Below, one piece after another: positions 44,991 through 53,549 of a DNA stretch of 64,000 nt. The DNA comes from Sulfolobus tengchongensis. GTDB lineage: Archaea; Thermoproteota; Thermoprotei_A; Sulfolobales; Sulfolobaceae. The number at the start of each line of letters is the position of its first letter. The first letter of the stretch is position 1. The position numbers and the translations under genes are program-made. The DNA lies in NCBI RefSeq assembly GCF_036967215.1, contig NZ_CP146016.1:772501-836500 (forward strand), in the 5' to 3' direction. The notes beneath the pieces are model-generated. The model searched no databases. It had not been told where the DNA came from and was given only the letters and a program-made list of their open reading frames with translations.

Positions 44991-46097
44991 ATGATAAAGA
45001 AGATTGACTTCGTAAAGGCTAACATACCTTTAGAAAAAACTGATCCATTGCAATTATGGTATAATCAGTGGAGTTCGCAACTTTTCGTTAAAATAGTTAA
45101 TGATGAGAACATCACTGGATGGGGAGAGATTTTAGCTACTACAGCAAATTCCAGAGATGTTTACATCTCATTAGGTCAAAAAATAGCTAAAGCTATCTTA
45201 GGCAAGGATGAAGAAGAAATATGCGAAATAAACGATCTGCTCTTTAAAATTTTGGAAACAGGTAAAGGTGCAGTATCTTCTGGAGTAATTTCTGGAATAG
45301 ACATAGCCCTATGGGATCTATTGGGTAAAAAACTGAAAAGACCAATATATAAGATCCTTGGGTATTCTGGGAAGGATATACCTAGATATATAGCATTATC
45401 TCGATATAAAGATGCAGATTCATTAAAGAGAGTATTAAAAAAGTTTATGGAGAAAGGATTTAAAATTATGAAAATACATGAGCATTATACTAGAATAAAT
45501 GAGATAATGAAAGAGATAAGGGATAACTTCGGTTTTTCAATTGGAATTATAGTAGACTTAAGCTCATCTATACCTAGTTATGAAAAAGCTAAAAGGCTTT
45601 TTAACATAATATCAAAGTACGAACCACTTTGGATAGAAGATCCATTAAAACAAACTGACGATTATGCATCCTTAAAAAAGTTAAACGAAATAATACCAAT
45701 TGCCGGAGGTGAAAACATATTTACGATAAATGAATTTAGAAGAGCAATAGAAAACGAGGCATACACATATTTTCAAATAGATACCACAAAAATAGGCGGA
45801 ATAACTGAAGCAGTCAAGAGAGTTACCTTAGCTAAGGCGTATAATGTGAGTTTATCTTTTCATCATAGACCAGACAATGGATGGATAGGAATTTCAGCAA
45901 ACTACCACATAGCGGTGACTGCGCATGACAAGTTCTTTCTTGAGACACCACCTGATGATCCCTATATTTACTTTAAAGTAGATGGAGAAATCAACGTAGA
46001 TTATGTTAAATTTAAAGGAATAGGTTTAGGTATTGAACCAAGGGAAAATATTCCGAGTGGTGAGGATCAAGAATTCATAATATATCAAGAGCCTTAA
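44991..46097 (+). CDS. Enolase-superfamily enzyme (mandelate racemase/muconate lactonizing type)
   Basis: 368 residues. Capping N-terminal domain followed by a barrel with metal ligands Asp189 (IIVDLSS), Glu216 (LWIEDPL) and Glu241 (AGGENIFT). Base candidates are Lys158/Lys161 in FKIMKIHEHYT on the second strand and Lys267 in DTTKIGG, with SFHHRPD near the end. The pattern could be a muconate cycloisomerase, an acid-sugar dehydratase or a racemase. In this setting lactonisation of a muconate would fit. It is translated from a clear Shine-Dalgarno within an operon behind the small gene at 44778. Confidence 0.83.
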   Translation: MIKKIDFVKANIPLEKTDPLQLWYNQWSSQLFVKIVNDENITGWGEILATTANSRDVYISLGQKIAKAILGKDEEEICEINDLLFKILETGKGAVSSGVISGIDIALWDLLGKKLKRPIYKILGYSGKDIPRYIALSRYKDADSLKRVLKKFMEKGFKIMKIHEHYTRINEIMKEIRDNFGFSIGIIVDLSSSIPSYEKAKRLFNIISKYEPLWIEDPLKQTDDYASLKKLNEIIPIAGGENIFTINEFRRAIENEAYTYFQIDTTKIGGITEAVKRVTLAKAYNVSLSFHHRPDNGWIGISANYHIAVTAHDKFFLETPPDDPYIYFKVDGEINVDYVKFKGIGLGIEPRENIPSGEDQEFIIYQEP

Positions 46098-46253
46098 ATG
46101 TCTAATATTTTTAAAAAAAAATTTATCTATATGGAATTGCTTTGTAAGTGAGATTTTCTAAGTTAGCACCAATTTTTATGTTCTCTTACAATAAAAAATT
46201 AGATAATAAATCGCAATTATGATAATTTATAAGTGTATAAAAATAAACCTGAA

Positions 46254-47558
46254 TTAAATACTCAATTCTTCATTAAATATTACCTTGGCCCACCATTTAT
46301 AGAACCCTCTGTAGCCAGTATCATCTGTTCCATGTCCTATCATTTCAGCATTAACTAGTTCTAAAATTTCGTGATCTTTAAAATCCCTATGTGTACCCCT
46401 AGATAAATCATTGTACTTACCTTTCTCATCTTTTACATTATATCCCTCCATAGCCAACTTTAACACCTCAACATCATCTGGAGTACCCATTCCCGCTGGA
46501 CCATAAAATCTTAATGATGCTCGTAATTCTCTCTCTTTATATTCTCTAGGTGCATTTTTAGGTAAATAATAATATGCGTAGACTTCAGTATAATCAACAG
46601 TAACTGGTCTTATAACTCTAATGGTAGGTCCAGGTGATGCAACGTCAAAAATTATTACATTAGGGAAAATACCTAGATGAAATGTAATTTTAGCTGCCCA
46701 CTTTTTCTCAATTTCGTTTAAATTATTATTATCCTTAAGATACCAAGGAATTCCCTTTTCATCTATTTCGTACACTTCATAGTCTCTGAACATTAAATCT
46801 ACTAAATGTCCTTTACCTAAATAGAGAGATAAATCCTTAGACCTCAAATCTATTCTTTTACCGGGTTCATGACCTACAGCCTCAAAATAACTTTCATGAA
46901 CAAAAGGAGCATGATAATGATCCACTGCATTTTCAAATGCTAATTTCCAGTTTACTTGCATACCATATTTATGAATACCTTTTAGAACCTCAATTCCACC
47001 AGGAAACTTTAAAGCTATTAATCGTAACAATTTTCCCGCTTCTCCTATATAGTCTTCAAACTCAGGTGCTTTAGATGATAGTGAGCCAAAAATGAAACCA
47101 TAATAGTTGACTAATTTAGGAATTCTAATCAATCCAAGGTTTTCTATATCAAAATGTTCTGGATATCCTTCCTTATCTGGAATACCTACAAGTTTACCGT
47201 AGTTAGAGTACGTCCATCCATGATATGGACATCTAAAAAATTTAGAATTACCTTTTTCTTGCCTACAAACTAGAGCTCCCCTATGCCTGCATCTATTAAT
47301 TAAACCAATTATCCTTTCATCTTCTGTCTTAACTAATATGATTGGAGTATCACCAATATAGGTAGTAAAGTAATCATTAGGTACCTTCAGTTGAGATTCA
47401 TGAGCCAAATAAACCCAACCCTCATGAAATATCTTTTTCATTTCAAGGTCAAACAAATAAGGATCTTTGTAAACTTCCGCGTTAAGTCTAAATAATCCTT
47501 GTTGCCTATCAACTACAATATAATCCTTAATAGACCGTTTATAAGGAGTCATTTCCAT
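46254..47558 (-). CDS. Rieske aromatic-ring-hydroxylating dioxygenase, alpha subunit, copy B
   Basis: 434 residues. Rieske ligands Cys90 and His92 (NRCRHRG), Cys110 and His113 (CPYHGW). Mononuclear iron: His216 and His221 in AVDHYHAPFVHES with bridging Asp213, third ligand likely in GTPDDVEV. The DTGYRGFYKWWAK tail resembles copy A at 36417, so both belong to the same branch. A minus-strand AACTTTAATATG box is about 29 bases before the ATG at 47558. Ring hydroxylation of an aromatic acid is the likely reaction; partner beta subunit probably at 43939. Confidence 0.92.
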   Translation of the reverse strand: MEMTPYKRSIKDYIVVDRQQGLFRLNAEVYKDPYLFDLEMKKIFHEGWVYLAHESQLKVPNDYFTTYIGDTPIILVKTEDERIIGLINRCRHRGALVCRQEKGNSKFFRCPYHGWTYSNYGKLVGIPDKEGYPEHFDIENLGLIRIPKLVNYYGFIFGSLSSKAPEFEDYIGEAGKLLRLIALKFPGGIEVLKGIHKYGMQVNWKLAFENAVDHYHAPFVHESYFEAVGHEPGKRIDLRSKDLSLYLGKGHLVDLMFRDYEVYEIDEKGIPWYLKDNNNLNEIEKKWAAKITFHLGIFPNVIIFDVASPGPTIRVIRPVTVDYTEVYAYYYLPKNAPREYKERELRASLRFYGPAGMGTPDDVEVLKLAMEGYNVKDEKGKYNDLSRGTHRDFKDHEILELVNAEMIGHGTDDTGYRGFYKWWAKVIFNEELSI

Positions 47559-47691
47559 TTAACATTACTTAACTAATATAACATATTAAAGTTGTCTTAA
47601 ATTAGTGCAGGATTAAAACTCAAATCTCTCCTCCTCTTTTAGAAAAGATAGAGTTATATTAAAGGGGTGCTAAATTAGATGATGAGAATAG

Positions 47692-48717
47692 ATGAAAGCC
47701 TTAGTAATTGAAGGACCAGATATTGTAGAAGTAAAAGACGTAGAGGAACCAAAAGTAGGTCCACAAGATGTTTTAATTAAGGTAAAAATGGTAGGGATTC
47801 ATCCTCAAGATTACTATATGACTAAGGATCTTACTGTTCAAGGGCACAAAATACATCCAATACCACACATTCCTGGAGAGGAAATAGCTGGTGTTGTGGA
47901 AAGGGTCGGAGATCAAGTTAAGAGTTTAAAAAAGGGAGATAGAGTCATAGTATATCATCGAATTCATGATGGAACATGTGATATGTGCATTCTTGGAAAT
48001 GAACAGCTATGTAGAAATGGCGGAAGATTTGGGATAAATGCCAATGGTGGTCTCGCAGAATACATTGCAGTTCCAGAAAAAAATGTAATAAAAATTTCTG
48101 AAGATATAAGTTGGGAGATTGCGGCAAGTCTACCTGCCTCGGCTTTAACGCCATATCATGCATTAAATAAGGCCGGACTAAAAGCAGGAGAATATCTAGC
48201 GGTATTTGGAGCCTCCGGAAATACCGGAATGTTCGCTATACAATTAGGTAAGATCTTTGGAGGGATAGTGATTGCGGTATCTAGGAAGGATAGACCATGG
48301 CTAAAGGAATTTGGCGTAGATTATTTAGTTAATCTCGATACTGTTGAAGAAGAGGTAAAGGAAATAACTAAAGGGAAAATGGTTGATGTTGTAATAGACT
48401 CAGTAGGTTCTGCAACATGGAATAAAAGTCTTAAAATAGTTAGTACGTTGGGTAGATGGGTTACATTTGGTGCGCTAACTGGCGGTGAGTTCAAGGAAGA
48501 ACCTATGCAAGTGTTTCCCATCTATCTCTATAGATTTGAAAGAACATTAATTGGTGTTAGAGGGGGTAAAAAATCTGAACTTCATACATTAGTTAATTTG
48601 GCTAACAAATTAAAAGTCAAGATTTGGAAAAAATTCAAGTTAGATGAGGCACCAAAAGCTCTTGAGGCTGTGGTATCCCCAGAAAGAGATGGTAGAGTGT
48701 TCGTTGAAGTAACATAA
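47692..48717 (+). CDS. Zinc-type alcohol dehydrogenase-like oxidoreductase, copy A
   Basis: 341 residues, medium-chain dehydrogenase. Structural zinc motif GTCDMCILGNEQLC (Cys at about 93, 96, 104 plus one more position) and the Rossmann GASGNTGMFAIQLGK. HIPGEEIAG is present, but the catalytic-zinc cysteine position reads VGIHPQDYY, so the catalytic zinc may be absent as in quinone-reductase-like members. Second copy at 57164. Probably oxidises an alcohol or reduces an enal or enoyl intermediate. Confidence 0.83.
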   Translation: MKALVIEGPDIVEVKDVEEPKVGPQDVLIKVKMVGIHPQDYYMTKDLTVQGHKIHPIPHIPGEEIAGVVERVGDQVKSLKKGDRVIVYHRIHDGTCDMCILGNEQLCRNGGRFGINANGGLAEYIAVPEKNVIKISEDISWEIAASLPASALTPYHALNKAGLKAGEYLAVFGASGNTGMFAIQLGKIFGGIVIAVSRKDRPWLKEFGVDYLVNLDTVEEEVKEITKGKMVDVVIDSVGSATWNKSLKIVSTLGRWVTFGALTGGEFKEEPMQVFPIYLYRFERTLIGVRGGKKSELHTLVNLANKLKVKIWKKFKLDEAPKALEAVVSPERDGRVFVEVT

Positions 48718-48827
48718 GGCTAAAACTAAATTACTGTTATTTTTAATAGTAAAAATCTTTTTCTAAAATTTTAATGATCTTATATATTCCTATATACTTC
48801 AAGAAAATTTGAAGGAAAAGTATAAAT

Positions 48828-50204
48828 ATGGGAGTAGAAAGAAAGAAACGTAAGATGAGTGGAAAGTCTGAAAAAGAACTCCCATTTTCAGTTACTCCTA
48901 AAGATGTTAGGAATGTAGCAATAGCTTCATCCATAGGCACTTTCATTGATTTTTACGTGTTTATACTAGCTGGTACAGCATCTGGAACTATATGGCCGGC
49001 TCTATATTTTCAACAAGTATCTAAAATCCCAGGTGTGGCAGTAGCTCTGTCGTTCCTAAGTTTTGGGGCTGCCTATGTTGTAAGACCAGTTGGTGGAATT
49101 ATTTTTGGTCATTTTGGCGATAAAATGGGCAGAATGTCTACGTTAGTTTCAACACTTATAGTAATTTTCATAGGTACTATAGGGATGGCTCTTGTTCCAC
49201 CATATTCTGTACTGGGAATATTAGCACCAGCTCTGTTAATCTTATTTAGAATAATTCAAGGCTTAGGTTTTGGTGGTGAATGGGGAGGAGCTTCGACATG
49301 GTTAATCGAATATGTAGCAAAGCCTGAGAAAAGAGGTTTTTGGTCTGGGATTTTAGGAGCTTCTGCATGGGTTGGAATAGGATCTGCAGCAGTATCTTTT
49401 GGGGTATTATATCTACTGTTTCCCACACAATTCATAATGAATCTTGGATGGCGTATTTTATTTGGAATTGGTGCTATTGCTGCTATAGTCGGAGGTATAA
49501 TTAGAGCGAGATTAAGAGAATCTCCAATTTTCATAAATTATATATCAAAACGCAGACCGGCTAAATTACCTTCTTTGGAAATATTCAAGGCGTATGGGGG
49601 CAGAATTCTTCATGCAGCGGCCGCCTATTTCCTTGGTGTGTCAGTTACAGGTGTAGTCATAACGCCATTTACACTACAATATCTAATAGCATCAGGAAAA
49701 CACATACTGCTAGGCATTCCTACACCAGCATTTGTACTCTTAATGCTTGGGATAGGGGCATATTTCACTATAATATCAGCTGCTTTAGGTGGATGGGCTT
49801 CCGATAAATTAGGCAGGAGAATGATTATTGTTATAAGCTCAATAGGTGTAGGAGCGTTAACGTATCCATATTTCTTACTAATAGGGACCTTGAATCCATA
49901 TGCAATAATGGCTGCTTTGATATTGATTCAAGTATTTCAAGGACTCTCTGTAGGATCTATAGGTGCTTATTTTGTGGAACTGTTCCCAACTAAATATAGA
50001 TACTCTGGGTCCGGATTATCCTTTCAATTTGCTGGATTCTATCTAGGTGTAACTACAGCGTTCTTAATTCCGCCCCTAATAGCAGGAATTCCAATTACTC
50101 ATGCAGTAAATATAATAGCAGGAGTCCAAATAGCGATAGCCCTAGTCTCTCTGATTTCTGTACTATTTCTTAAAGAAACTAAAGGAATTCAACTAGAGGA
50201 TTAA
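48828..50204 (+). CDS. MFS transporter, MHS type, no. 5, variant helix 1
   Basis: 458 residues with a basic N-terminus (ERKKRKMSGKSEK). RPVGGIIFGHFGDKMGRM, IQGLGFGGEWGGASTW and KLGRRMII place it in MHS. The helix-1 motif reads IDFYVFILAG where the other five members have Y-[DE]-F-F, so one acidic residue is lost. The first acidic residue of the motif (IDF) remains. This might change coupling. A GAAGG ribosome site and a TATATATT box about 45 bases upstream suggest a short leader. Confidence 0.9.
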   Translation: MGVERKKRKMSGKSEKELPFSVTPKDVRNVAIASSIGTFIDFYVFILAGTASGTIWPALYFQQVSKIPGVAVALSFLSFGAAYVVRPVGGIIFGHFGDKMGRMSTLVSTLIVIFIGTIGMALVPPYSVLGILAPALLILFRIIQGLGFGGEWGGASTWLIEYVAKPEKRGFWSGILGASAWVGIGSAAVSFGVLYLLFPTQFIMNLGWRILFGIGAIAAIVGGIIRARLRESPIFINYISKRRPAKLPSLEIFKAYGGRILHAAAAYFLGVSVTGVVITPFTLQYLIASGKHILLGIPTPAFVLLMLGIGAYFTIISAALGGWASDKLGRRMIIVISSIGVGALTYPYFLLIGTLNPYAIMAALILIQVFQGLSVGSIGAYFVELFPTKYRYSGSGLSFQFAGFYLGVTTAFLIPPLIAGIPITHAVNIIAGVQIAIALVSLISVLFLKETKGIQLED

Positions 50205-50436
50205 TCAATATATATGGGCCTAACTTTAATTTATGGGGATTTTCCAAAACGGTATTAATTTTTATATTCCCTATCTGGGAAATGCAATACTCTTATTACA
50301 TTAATTAAAGAGATCCCTAATAATAATTACTCTCAATGGCTCTAGTATTTAATGCTTTTGTCTAGTATTTGTAAACGAATGTAAATTTTATGACCCTCTT
50401 GATAGAGAGAGTCTAAAGCTTGCAAAAACCTCAAAA

Positions 50437-50452
50437 AAGTGTCTAGACACTT
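50437..50452. promoter_or_regulatory. 16-bp perfect palindrome, candidate operator
   Basis: AAGTGTCTAGACACTT is identical to its own reverse complement. It lies about 77 bases before the TATA box of the MHS gene at 50560, a place for an activator or distal repressor site. Confidence 0.4.
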
Positions 50453-50528
50453 ACGATCAATCCTCTAACATATTCGATTATAATACATTAGCTTATTTGA
50501 TTATATATCTCAGTAAAGAAAGAATAGA

Positions 50529-50537
50529 TTTATATAT
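50529..50537 (+). promoter_or_regulatory. TATA box of MHS transporter no. 6
   Basis: TTTATATAT is centred 27 bases before the ATG at 50560, which identifies that ATG as the start and not the in-frame ATG at 50497 upstream of the box. Confidence 0.5.
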
Positions 50538-50559
50538 TTCTATTGGAACAAAGTATAAC

Positions 50560-51867
50560 ATGGGAAAAGAAGTTAAACGAAATAAAGATAGATTTGTAGT
50601 TACTATCGCAGCTGTTTTGGGTACTTTAATAGATTGGTATGATTTCTTTATTGCAGCTACTGCCTCAGCTACAGTATGGCCTATCGTATTCTTTTCTCAT
50701 TTACCAGCATCAGTGGCTTCAGGATTATCTATAGCAGCTTTTGGAACTACATATCTTACTAGACCCGTAGGTGCTGCAATATTTGGTAACTATGGAGATA
50801 AGTTAGGGAGAAAGTCAATGATGGTAATGACTATGATAATTATGGGAATAGCTACTTTTGGGATTGCATTTACGCCATCAACAGCCTCAATTGGTATTTT
50901 AGCTATAATTCTTTTATTCCTATGGAGGATAATTTTTGGCATAGGAATAGGTGGAGAGAACACTGGAGCAACTACCTGGGTCATAGAATTCCATAGTGAA
51001 TCAAAATACAGAGCGTTTTGGACTAGCCTAGTTCAAACCACAGCCCCAATAGGAATATCTATAGCTTCATTAGCATTCTCCTTAGTTTCAGCATCTACTG
51101 GGAAAAATTTTGTAACCTTCGGCTGGAGAATCCCATTTATTGCAGGGGGAATAGCACTAATAGTAGGTATATTAATAAGAGTAATAGCATTCGAGAGCCC
51201 GATTTTCGATCAACTGCTTAAAAAACAGAGTGTTGAAAAAACGCCCTTACTTACCTTACTTAAGAAGTATCCTAAATTGGTTGTTAAATTAGCCTTTATA
51301 CAAAACATAAACTTAATAGGGTTAACGTTTCTCGTTGAACCTTACTCGTTAGTATATTTAGGTAGTCTAGGAGTATCTAGGGAGTTCTCGACATTTGCGT
51401 TATTTTTAGGTACAGTAATTGGCGGAATAGTACCTACTTTCATTCTTGGTGGTATACTTGCTGATAAAATAGGGAGAAAATTAGTAGCGTTTATAGCAGC
51501 TATAGGTTTAGCTGTATTTACATATCCTTATTTCTTACTGTTATCAACAAGGAATCCCGCTCTAATAGTACTTGCTATGACCATAATAAACGTGTTTATT
51601 CAAATGGCATTTGGCGTATATGGAGCCTTAGGTACTGAACAATTTCCAGCTAACGTGAGATATTCTGGTTCAGCAGTTTCATATCAACTTGCAGCATTTA
51701 TTATAGGACTTTTCATAACCTTCTGGGAACCTTTCCTAATATCAGCAGGACACGGTGAAATTGGCGCTACGCCATACGTGTCAATTACCGCGATAATACT
51801 TTCAATTATATCAGCTATCTTATCGCTAACGTTAATAGAAACTAAAGGAAAAGATCTATTCACATAA
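50560..51867 (+). CDS. MFS transporter, MHS type, no. 6
   Basis: 435 residues from the ATG set by promoter spacing. GTLIDWYDFFIAATASATVWP, RPVGAAIFGNYGDKLGRKS (His of the usual GH replaced by Asn), IIFGIGIGGENTGATTW and KIGRKLVA show the MHS type. The two substitutions from the other members (GN for GH, ENTGA for E[LFWY]GGA) suggest a distinct substrate. Convergent with the bicupin at 51894, 26 bases apart. Confidence 0.92.
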   Translation: MGKEVKRNKDRFVVTIAAVLGTLIDWYDFFIAATASATVWPIVFFSHLPASVASGLSIAAFGTTYLTRPVGAAIFGNYGDKLGRKSMMVMTMIIMGIATFGIAFTPSTASIGILAIILLFLWRIIFGIGIGGENTGATTWVIEFHSESKYRAFWTSLVQTTAPIGISIASLAFSLVSASTGKNFVTFGWRIPFIAGGIALIVGILIRVIAFESPIFDQLLKKQSVEKTPLLTLLKKYPKLVVKLAFIQNINLIGLTFLVEPYSLVYLGSLGVSREFSTFALFLGTVIGGIVPTFILGGILADKIGRKLVAFIAAIGLAVFTYPYFLLLSTRNPALIVLAMTIINVFIQMAFGVYGALGTEQFPANVRYSGSAVSYQLAAFIIGLFITFWEPFLISAGHGEIGATPYVSITAIILSIISAILSLTLIETKGKDLFT

Positions 51868-51893
51868 AGTCAAGTTTCCTTTTAAATTTGGAA

Positions 51894-52985
51894 TTAGTAT
51901 AGTTTCTCTTTATACTTTCCTAATGCCTTGTAGGTTGGAGCATCAGACTGAACGAAGAGTATTAATGGTTCTTTACTTTCATTATATATTTTATACTTAG
52001 TCCATGGAGGTAAAGTTAGGAAGTCATATTCCTTTAAATTATATTTTCTCTCCTCGTCACCTAAAATTACAGTAGCTTCACCTTCTACTGGGAACATTAT
52101 AATACTCTCTGTGACCTGAATTGGTTTTGTTTCAACTCCTGGTTTAATCAGATGAAATCTTAAACTCATTGTGGGAAATGCTGAATTACCATTTTGAGGA
52201 TTAATTAGCTCTAATGATATACCATAATGAGGACTTCCATTACTTTTCTCAGCCATTCTCATTAATGTTTCCTTCGTTTTCTTATAAGGATAATACCACA
52301 CTGGATTTACTTCCTGCCTAGGTTCATGTAATGGTATATAATTATATGAATACTTACCTTCAATATCAACCTCAGTTCCTATTATATCTTGCAAAACCTT
52401 ACCTTCAACATCCTTAAGAAATGAGTACCATTCTACACCTAACCAGAAAGTTAATGGAGCATCTAAACCATCATACCAGAACGCGTAATCGTTACCTAGA
52501 TTACCATGATCGTGCCATGTAAATGCTGGAGTAAGTACAACATCACCTTTCTGTATCCTTATTCTAATACCATTAACAGTTGTATATCCCCCCTCTGGTG
52601 GAAATTCTAAACCAACCCTAAATGCATGTGTTAAATGTCTGTGTGCTGGAGGCCTATCTTTAGGCCCAATTATCTGTATACCCGCATACATAGTAGGAGT
52701 AGCAGGTGCTGGAAATTCAGGGGCTAACTTCTTTATCCCTGGATTCTCCATGTGAATAGTAACTCTATCAGTCATCTCTGGATCTATTACTTCTCTAAGT
52801 CTAAATGCCAACTTCTTTAAATCTTCATATCTCCACATATGAGTTGTCATAAAAGGTTTAGGCTCTTTAGTAAATACTGGGTAATTAGAATATCTGGGAT
52901 CGAAAGCTGTCATGTAAGTGCCTAGATAATTCCTTTTTAATTCGTCTAATACTTGTTTTAATCTTTCTTCTTTTTCTGATCCCAT
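51894..52985 (-). CDS. Gentisate 1,2-dioxygenase-like bicupin, third copy
   Basis: 363 residues. Iron ligands His115 and His117 in AHRHL, His158 in TWHDHGN, the form closest to bacterial gentisate dioxygenases. GLEFPPEGGYTTVNG follows the pair. The C-terminal cupin (about 285-345) keeps VEGEATVILG and LTLPPWTKYKI. It differs from the other three in lacking the AERR segment before the first His pair. A TGATGAT site lies before the ATG at 52985. Ring cleavage of a salicylate- or gentisate-type acid is likely. Confidence 0.87.
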   Translation of the reverse strand: MGSEKEERLKQVLDELKRNYLGTYMTAFDPRYSNYPVFTKEPKPFMTTHMWRYEDLKKLAFRLREVIDPEMTDRVTIHMENPGIKKLAPEFPAPATPTMYAGIQIIGPKDRPPAHRHLTHAFRVGLEFPPEGGYTTVNGIRIRIQKGDVVLTPAFTWHDHGNLGNDYAFWYDGLDAPLTFWLGVEWYSFLKDVEGKVLQDIIGTEVDIEGKYSYNYIPLHEPRQEVNPVWYYPYKKTKETLMRMAEKSNGSPHYGISLELINPQNGNSAFPTMSLRFHLIKPGVETKPIQVTESIIMFPVEGEATVILGDEERKYNLKEYDFLTLPPWTKYKIYNESKEPLILFVQSDAPTYKALGKYKEKLY

Positions 52986-53549
52986 TTATATCATCAAAAT
53001 AAAATTATATTTTATACTTTAATAAACCTTTCTATTCTATCAGATTTCTTCATATGACGGGATAATTATAGATTTACAATTACATAATCTTTACATGAAA
53101 GCCCATTATAGAGAAACTCATATTGATGAATAAAAAATATGTAGTATATACTTTGTTATACTTAAGACCCAAATATTTTACAGATAATTGCCATCTTTGA
53201 GGAAAATTGGAAATGTTATGCTAGTCTTGAAAAACAAATATGGTAGTATATATATGGTTAATTCGATTACATTCATTGATAATTTAATATAAAAATGAGA
53301 TTCATTACTCATGTAATTATAATAATGGAATGGCTACAGTCAGAGAATATTAAGAAACTCTAATATATAAGACTTTTTTGGAAGGTCTTCACTACATTTA
53401 GTATTATAAGTCGTTGGCATAGACAATTTAATTTATGGATCTTCATCATCTAAATTAAATTACAATAATTTATACTGTTCTCAGTATAGGATATCCAAAT
53501 TATATTATATAACTTGAACAAATACTTCTAAAAAAAGTGAATTTGGTTT
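52986..53549. other. Intergenic region with no gene seen
   Basis: 564 AT-rich bases between two minus-strand bicupin genes. The right end near 53520 is T- and A-rich downstream of the fourth bicupin. I find no RNA, repeat or decayed gene in it. This length is unusual for a pair of same-strand genes with related function. Confidence 0.35.

Larger units (their letters stand above)
50205..50559. other. Intergenic region with perfect palindrome
   Basis: 355 bases between two MHS genes on the same strand. It carries a 16-bp perfect palindrome (50437-50452) and the promoter of the next transporter. No ORF. Confidence 0.5.
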
